This document shows, one piece after another, positions 58,040 to 64,000 of a stretch of DNA of 64,000 nucleotides. The notes under the pieces were generated by a model, which did not search any database, was not told where the DNA came from, and worked only from the letters and a program-made list of their open reading frames with translations. The stretch lies in assembly GCA_027559495.1 (NCBI GenBank), contig JAMXSV010000004.1, positions 1,105,001-1,169,000 of the forward strand, read 5' to 3'. The position numbers and the translations under genes are program-made. The DNA is from Aurifilum marmelostoma (Eukaryota > Ascomycota > Sordariomycetes > Diaporthales > Cryphonectriaceae). How positions within the stretch are numbered: the first letter of the stretch is position 1; each line of letters opens with the position of its first letter.

Positions 58040-58985
58040 ATCAACTGACTGAGGATATGCTGGAGCCATGTGTGGATTTTGGCTATATCATTCCTCATTA
58101 TTACTACTTTGCGTTGCGTTCATACTCATCTACTTCATTCAGCATTCACGGCACGGGCTCTGGACGGGGATCGCAGGGTTACTGTGCACGGCGTCCGAGG
58201 ATTATTAGCTCTGGACAAGCATGAACCAGTAGGTTCATGATTTACTATTTTGATTTCTTCTTCCAGGCACCTCATCAAGAAAGCACAGCTAGTAGAGATT
58301 TGTTCTGATTTGAGGGCGTAAGTCGGTCCCTTTCAAGGAGGCCTAGACCGTTTAGACTTGAAGATATCCGAGGACTATGCCACGGGCCTGATTACGGAGT
58401 TAATCGTCGTCCAATGTCCCCTTTCTATCTTGGTGGGAAGTGTTATCCCTCGGACACAATTTGGCATTGAGACTGCCGGGAAATAGGTTGGCACTCAAAA
58501 AGTTCGCGGCGGCGACCCTCACAAGAGGTTTGTTTACAAGGGCCGTGCAAGATCGAGGAACGGGGAAAGTAGATAGCTCATCGCGACACAGAGAGAGTTG
58601 CGATTGCTGGCGCGTGGTGATGCTCCTCTGGGCCTCTTTGCGGCATTGATATCATCTTCCTCTTTTTCTAGAGAGGGATCTATAGATATCTCTTAGATTC
58701 CCGGGTCAGGCAGGAGTTGAAGGGCTGATTGCATCCCAGTCCAATGGCGTGCGCGCGGACCTGACTACCCTACCTATTTGCCCGCTACGCACATGTCTCA
58801 AAACTTTGTGGTTCCTGTCAACCCACAGACGCTGAGTCCTTTTCTCACTATGTATGAGAGAGCATGTGAACGGTAGTGCATGTTGATGGTAGATGGATTT
58901 TGGAGCCTAAATCCTAGAAACATTGGGGCTCCCTGGTGCAAAGCAGACCCCCACGTGCCACGAGCAACGCCTGGCTCCGAGGTGA

Positions 58986-59010
58986 GGAAGAAGAAGAAGA
59001 AGAAGAAGAA
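58986..59010. repeat. GAA triplet repeat
   Basis: About eight tandem GAA/AAG units in non-coding DNA between SEN1 and the small hydrophobic protein gene. Confidence 0.9.
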
Positions 59011-60481
59011 GGTCCTGGGTCTGCTTGCGAGTCCATTCTGTGCAATGGTGGCCAAGAAGGAAGAGAAGATCAGCGTCCCAGAAGACCGTATACATTCGCA
59101 CAAAGGACTCACGGTGTGAACTTTAAAATTCAACCCCTGGGCGCACCAAACTTTCGAATACCCTCATTCTCCTGCAGTGGCCGTCGTAACCATCTGAGAC
59201 AAACAAGGCAGGGTAGTCAAAAGCAAATCAGCAGACTGGCGTTAGAATTAGTCACGGTACAGAAATATGGGCAGTCTGGCTGTCTGGATAATGAATGAAG
59301 CCATCCATGACGGTAAAAATCAAGAGTCAGAAATGCAGGTCCTAGATAAGTTTGGCGGCAGTGGGTGCGAACTTCCTGTATGTTTCAGATCAGCCCCAAG
59401 TTCACAACAAGCACGATCAAGTACGTTGATGTAGAGATGGATTGATACGTGGGTGTCGTGGAGGTTGAGTGGGTTATTTTTGTTGATGGTGGTTGTGAGA
59501 GTGGGTGTAGGTGTCTGTGTGTGTGTGTGGCTGGTGCCAAGACGTTGGGTGTGGTGGCGGGGGCGGGTATGCAATAGCTTAAAGGGAGGTTATTTTGTTT
59601 ATTTAGTGGACCCTTTTTCGGTGAGGGCAGCTCTCTCGCCCTCTCTGCAGGCCTCTGTTAAGGCTTCTGTGGCAGGTGTGAAAGGCCGTCTTAGAAGCCC
59701 CCCCTTGGTTTCCTGGCTCCTTACCCCCCCCCCCCCCTGCCACTCATTCCCGAGTGACGTTTGTGTGGCCCCTGTCCCTGCCGGCCCTCGTTATTCACGT
59801 CCCGGGAGCCGCACTACGTCATCTTTCAGATTTGCCATCGCACACCTACAGTAAACAACATCATCAGGATCCGAGGAGGACCTTGATTTTCTGGTTTTGG
59901 CCTTGGCCAGCCCCTCCACACACTCTCTCTCTCATGCACCTTTTCCCCCTCGTGCCCATCTTAGTCGGAGAATTTTCGCCTGCATCTCCCCCTCCAGATG
60001 CACCCGAAAAACCTGATCCGGTCTCAGACCACACCGCAGCTAACCCCAAAGGAGACCCGATAATCTCTGCTCCTTTCTCTCCCTTGTTGATGGCGTGGTC
60101 TTTGACGCCCTCTCTCTCACAATGGACCATTGCTGGGTCACCTGGAATCTTCCGTGTTGCTACTGGGCCCCACAGAAGTGCCGGAGCATTGGCTCCCCCT
60201 TGGCTTACCATAGCACACTTGTACACCACTTTTGACGTAGCGCGTGTGTCACATTGTCACGTTCGTCTGCTTTCCCTACCCCTTCTGCTAATTAATTACC
60301 TACTGTGGTAGCAGTCGTTGGTAGTTCGTCCCATCGGGTCGAGGCAGGAAGTGTGGCTGGCATCCCTATGAGGTAAAGGTCGAGTGCCGTTGCTCATGAC
60401 GTCAAAATTCAATGTTTTTGGGTCCTAGCAGTCATCGCGATTGAGCGACAGGAATGAGACTGGGCTGCCTCTCACCATTCC

Positions 60482-60487
60482 TATAAG
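60482..60487 (+). promoter_or_regulatory. Possible TATA element
   Basis: TATAAG lies about 200 nt before the start codon of the small hydrophobic protein, followed by a CT-rich and then A/C-rich leader (ACATCTACACTCAGCCAAA just before the ATG). This arrangement is typical of strongly expressed fungal genes; function is inferred. Confidence 0.4.
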
Positions 60488-60681
60488 ACAACAGAGCTCG
60501 CTCTCCAGTCTGCGGTTCAACAGTCTCTCTCCTCCTCTCTAGCACAGTCAAACAATATCAACTTTCTCTTGGAGTACCAAAAACACACAAGACCAAACCT
60601 ACACTCACGCGTGCAACGTTTGCATCTACACCTACCCCTCAACAAAACACACCAAAACAACAACATCTACACTCAGCCAAA

Positions 60682-61002
60682 ATGGGTATCGTCGTCTCGT
60701 GTCTCCAGGCCATTGGTGACTGCATCATGACAGTCATCAACGCCATTGCCGGCGTCATCATGAGCATCGTTAACGGCATCGTTGCCGTCCTGGCAGCCAT
60801 CGTCAGGTTCCTGACCTGTAAGTTTTCTTCTCCCTGCCCCGCACCAGGAGGATCATCATTGCAAAGGCAACAAGATACTGACTGGAGATCCTTTACTTTA
60901 GGCGGCTACTGTGGCTCACGCCGAAGCGGCACCACCACTGGAGGCACAACAGGAGGAAGAAGACGGTTCGGAAGGAGGCATGGCGGAGTCAGTCGCGTCT
61001 AG
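60682..61002 (+). CDS. Small hydrophobic protein with Gly/Arg-rich tail
   Basis: Exons 60682-60817 and 60902-61002 give 78 aa; the intron (84 nt) has donor GTAAGT, a CTGAC branch site and acceptor TTTAG. Residues 1-46 are almost wholly hydrophobic with small residues (MGIVVSCLQAIGDCIMTVIN, then GVIMSIVNGIVAVLAAIV) and end FLTC. The second part has GYCGSRRSG, a Thr/Gly stretch and a basic end (GRRRFGRRHGG). The MG start followed by cysteine suggests N-myristoylation with nearby palmitoylation, which is inference. Short proteins of this MGIVVSC layout recur in filamentous ascomycetes as hypothetical proteins, and I know of no assigned role. Reading through the intron would change the tail and lose the cysteines. 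Confidence 0.8.
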   Translation: MGIVVSCLQAIGDCIMTVINAIAGVIMSIVNGIVAVLAAIVRFLTCKFSSPCPAPGGSSLQRQQDTDWRSFTLGGYCGSRRSGTTTGGTTGGRRRFGRRHGGVSRV

Positions 61003-61542
61003 GGTGGACCATGACAGAGAGACAGATGGTCTGCCAGATGTTGGAGGGAAGATGAGTAGCGGAATGGCGGAGGATGGGAAAGGAGGACAAGTCTCATGAT
61101 GAACGATGTACAACTCGCCATTGGAGGTCGTTCGTGAGGAGGGATGCGCATTACCAGATACCCTGATTCCCCTTTGTTTTTACCTTGTATTCTATGTTCT
61201 GCTTTTGAGAGTATCCCCGGCTGCACAGAGGTGCAAGCATTGTCTTGACTGCAGGACTTAATCCAGTGTATCACAAAATCACCCTTTTGAACGAGAACGT
61301 ATTCCTCTGCCGCTGCTCGCTCGTGTTTGTCGATATGCCCAGGTGTGCCTATTCCATCTGACTAGCTTCATTGTGCCGACAACTGATGACTTGATCCAAG
61401 ACTTGAACAAGCTAGCCAGGTGACGGGGAACTGAACACTGCGAATTATAATTATCAAACCGCTTTAGGCGATCACAATTTGGAATTGTTTACGACTGTAG
61501 TGATTAGATGAGCCAGAGGCGTGCTATATTGCCTATGAAGCC
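61003..61542. other. Spacer between converging genes
   Basis: About 540 nt between the small hydrophobic gene and the stop codon of the XPF-type gene; both 3' UTRs are expected here. No gene seen. Confidence 0.5.
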
Positions 61543-64000
61543 TCATCCCTCATCGTCGATCAGGTCCTTCTCGAAGAACCCCACGATCCTCCTCGCCGCC
61601 TCGATCCCGACCATCGGCTCCAGCTCCTGTGCTGACATATTCGCCACCTCACGCACATTCTCCGTCTCTAGCGTCAGGTTCTTGATATTCTTGCTCGTGA
61701 CACCCGGTACATGCATCAGCATCTCCTCAGGCTGCTGGTTGAAGGGCTGCTCGTCGACCGCCTGATCCTTCTCCAGGCCCGCCCGCACCGCGGCGATGGG
61801 GTCAGGTTCCTCCTCCTGCGCCTTGAGGCTCTCAAAGATCTCGGCTGTCTGGTAGGGGGATGAGGACCAGATGATGCGCAGCTTGGGGAAGGCGAGGGTC
61901 AGCAGGACGAGCTTGGACTGAAGGTCCGAGGAGACGTTGGCCGGGTTGACGCTGCTGAGGTTGCCAGAGAGGTCCGCAAAGGGCTCGAGGGTGAAGGACT
62001 TGTTCTGGTCGAACTCGATGAGGAGCATGGGCGACTTGTAGTGCTGGAACATGGTCTCGGCCTGGGTATAGAGGCGGCCATCCCGGAACGAGGAGATGAG
62101 ATCGCTGACGGACTTGCGCTCCACGCAGATGTTGGGCGAGAGGATATAATCCCCCACTGTCAACAGGCACGGCACGATGATGATCGAGCGAGCGTGCAAG
62201 AGTGATGGCAGGGACGACCTGAACTCTCGAACGTCCACCACGATCCGTGGGGGCTGTGCTGTGGCAGCCAGACGCCCGCCGCCAGCGATCCGAGTGTTGA
62301 CGGTCCTGAGAAAGGCCTCTTGAGGATCTTCAGCGCCGTGAGAGTCGACAGTCAAGACCACGCTCATGCTTGCGCGCTCCTTGATCAGCTTGGTGAAGGC
62401 GTCCTTCTCCCTCCGCACTGTTGAGAGGTACCGCTGTTCCTCGACCGACCCGCCGTAGTAAAGAAAGTATACCCGCACATTTCTGTCGTTGTGCGATGAC
62501 CTGTAGACTTCTACCCGTCTGATAAACGAGGCATCTGGCTCGTACATGATGATATACTTGGGCTTCACCTCCTCCAGGATATGCTCGTCCTGGTCACCAT
62601 CGTACGCATGGATGACCACGAGATCCTGCATATCATATAGCTGATAGAAGTCGTCCATGTCTTCCAGCGGATCGGCCTGACCGACCACGTCCGCCTTCTG
62701 TTTGGCGTCCTCCTCTGTGGCCTGCACCTCCTCCATCAGGTCCGCCACCTCATTTGCCTTTTCAAAATACGGCATGATGCTTCCGTTCTCGGCACGGCCC
62801 AGGCTCGTGGCCACAGAGCCACCCCCTCGAACCCGTCTCCTCTTGTTGGCGGGTGCTCTGCCTCCCCTCTGCAGCCTGGGATCAGACGCTCCTTTCAGGG
62901 CATTCTGGTTCTCGGCGAACAGCAGTGCACTGACTTGCGCAAATTCCTTCTTCCACTTGAGGTACTCCCTGAGCCTGCGGCGCATCATAAACATGGCAGA
63001 TGGCTGGTCCTCGTCCTCGTCTTCATCTCCCTCGATCACGACTTTCTTTCGCCGCTGTTCATCCTTGACCTTTACGTGCATGGTCTGTAGGTAATCCTTG
63101 AGCTGCCTGCACGTTGCGGCGTCAGAGCACATGATGAGGATTGTTCCGTTGGAGTCATCACGAGCCGGCGGCTCAAAATACAGATCTCGGTCGATCTCCT
63201 CGAGGACGTCGGCTAGAACAGCCCACTTGGGCTGTTCCTCGAGGACAGGCCGCAGGGAGTCAATGTCAGAGTCAGCGCCCGCCTTGTTCGTGCCCCTGTA
63301 CACCCTCCTCTTTGCTGTCTCGAAGATGGTCTGGGCTGCGTCCAGAAACAGCCAGGGTGATTGTGTCTGTCTAGTGGACCCCGGCGCCGGAGAGTGCGCA
63401 GCATGAATGGTGTCCAGATTCTGCTGAAACGCAACTGCATCATATGCAACCACGGCCTGCAGCAAGCTCCGCAGCACGGTGAGATCCCCTACGATCTGCT
63501 TTGTCTTCCAGCTGACGCGATGCCAGTTGGGATCCAGCTGCCGTCTGACCATGATGTCGAAGTTCTTGGTCAGGGCGCTGTCCAGGTTCCAGTCCTCCAT
63601 GTCGAGACCAGTGTTTCCTTTCTTGAGCTCGTGGATGCTGACCTCGACACACTCCATGACCGCGGCCTGGATCTCCTTCATGGCGTCCGTCATGGGCACC
63701 TCCAGCTCGATGACTTCGGCCTGCCTCCTGCCCTCGAGCGACTTGGCAACTGACACGTGGAAGCGAGGCCACAGGCTCGCCTTGCGCAGGAATAGATTCC
63801 GCATCATGGTGGCCAGGGGACTGAAACCTGTCGTGAAAGGATCCGGGTTGTCCGAAAAGGCTTTGAGAAAGCCGACCTTGTTCTTCTGCCTGTAGATGCG
63901 CAGGATGAAGGCCTCGAGGCTCGTGGCGACGACCCGGTCTGCGTGCAGAACCACCATGCCGGTGATCTTCTCCACGTTCAACAGGCCCGTCAGCAGGTCG
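61543..64000 (-). CDS. rad1: XPF/Rad1-family structure-specific endonuclease, 5' truncated by window edge
   Basis: An open frame of 818 codons runs to the right edge with no upstream stop, so the N-terminus lies outside the window. The first visible residues (DLLTGLLNVEKITGMVVLHA) continue the degenerate helicase-like domain of XPF. A charged low-complexity insert follows (GDEDEDEDQPSAMFMMRRR and a KRRRVRGGG nuclear-localisation-like patch). The ERCC4 nuclease comes next: VVDVREFRSSLP near 62220-62242, then GDYILSPNICVERKSVSDLI near 62113-62157 with the VERK-xxx-D active site. A C-terminal helix-hairpin-helix (HVPGVTSKNIKNL, VGIEAARRIVGFF) ends the chain. With an Ercc1/Rad10 partner this enzyme cuts 5' of lesions in nucleotide-excision repair and removes non-homologous tails. 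The Neurospora homologue is mus-38, in fission yeast rad16. All visible catalytic residues are intact. Confidence 0.95.
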   Translation of the reverse strand, partial: DLLTGLLNVEKITGMVVLHADRVVATSLEAFILRIYRQKNKVGFLKAFSDNPDPFTTGFSPLATMMRNLFLRKASLWPRFHVSVAKSLEGRRQAEVIELEVPMTDAMKEIQAAVMECVEVSIHELKKGNTGLDMEDWNLDSALTKNFDIMVRRQLDPNWHRVSWKTKQIVGDLTVLRSLLQAVVAYDAVAFQQNLDTIHAAHSPAPGSTRQTQSPWLFLDAAQTIFETAKRRVYRGTNKAGADSDIDSLRPVLEEQPKWAVLADVLEEIDRDLYFEPPARDDSNGTILIMCSDAATCRQLKDYLQTMHVKVKDEQRRKKVVIEGDEDEDEDQPSAMFMMRRRLREYLKWKKEFAQVSALLFAENQNALKGASDPRLQRGGRAPANKRRRVRGGGSVATSLGRAENGSIMPYFEKANEVADLMEEVQATEEDAKQKADVVGQADPLEDMDDFYQLYDMQDLVVIHAYDGDQDEHILEEVKPKYIIMYEPDASFIRRVEVYRSSHNDRNVRVYFLYYGGSVEEQRYLSTVRREKDAFTKLIKERASMSVVLTVDSHGAEDPQEAFLRTVNTRIAGGGRLAATAQPPRIVVDVREFRSSLPSLLHARSIIIVPCLLTVGDYILSPNICVERKSVSDLISSFRDGRLYTQAETMFQHYKSPMLLIEFDQNKSFTLEPFADLSGNLSSVNPANVSSDLQSKLVLLTLAFPKLRIIWSSSPYQTAEIFESLKAQEEEPDPIAAVRAGLEKDQAVDEQPFNQQPEEMLMHVPGVTSKNIKNLTLETENVREVANMSAQELEPMVGIEAARRIVGFFEKDLIDDEG

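Larger units (their letters stand above)
58040..60681. other. Gene-free stretch with simple repeats
   Basis: About 2.6 kb. It holds a GAA triplet tract at 58986-59010, a GT-rich block near 59505-59530 and a C run at 59724-59737. The right end is the promoter and leader of the next gene. No gene seen. Confidence 0.5.

Noticed and set aside
1..64000. CRISPR arrays, bacterial-type operons, integrase attachment sites
   Set aside because: No regular repeat-spacer pattern was seen, and the intron-rich gene structure is eukaryotic.

Overview
The window reads as nuclear DNA of a filamentous ascomycete, most likely a Sordariomycete. Three things support this: genes interrupted by short introns (about 50-150 nt) with GTRNGY donors and CTRAC-like branch points; a fused acetylglutamate kinase / acetylglutamyl-phosphate reductase gene of the Neurospora arg-6 type; and typical fungal families (Sen1, XPF/Rad1, F-BAR RhoGAP, Arb2-domain protein, mitochondrial uS14m). 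There is no operon logic, and no rRNA, tRNA, CRISPR array or intact transposon was recognised. Exon coordinates were worked out by hand from splice signals and reading-frame continuity.

Left part (1-10.1 kb), accessory in character: an aldo/keto reductase (-) in which Glu occupies the usual catalytic His position, a BTB/POZ protein (-), and a divergent pair of small secreted proteins (- at 6.7-7.6 kb, + at 9.4-10.1 kb), separated by long gene-free stretches. From 11 to 22.3 kb, all on the minus strand: an F-BAR/RhoGAP protein, aspartate-semialdehyde dehydrogenase, and a 1381-residue intronless, low-complexity protein.

22.3-32.1 kb is a gene-poor stretch with microsatellites and homopolymers. 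It holds one plausible orphan gene for a small tail-anchored protein and one locus open on both strands. From 32.1 to 47.5 kb gene density is high: an AT-hook protein, arg-6, mitochondrial ribosomal protein uS14m, an Arb2-domain protein, a Mgr3-like mitochondrial TPR protein (-) and a multi-pass membrane protein. A 4-kb spacer follows and contains a striking cluster of CTAG tetranucleotides. Then come the Sen1 helicase, a gene-free stretch, a tiny hydrophobic Gly/Arg-tailed protein, and an XPF-family nuclease (-) cut by the right edge.

The core genes are housekeeping: arginine and aspartate-family amino-acid synthesis, transcription termination and R-loop resolution, DNA repair, mitochondrial translation and quality control. 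arg-6 has a perfect Gcn4/CPC1-type element upstream. I saw no clear multi-gene novel system. The points most worth checking are the His-to-Glu reductase, the CTAG island, the secreted-protein pair, the orphan membrane protein and the unresolved Sen1 C-terminus.
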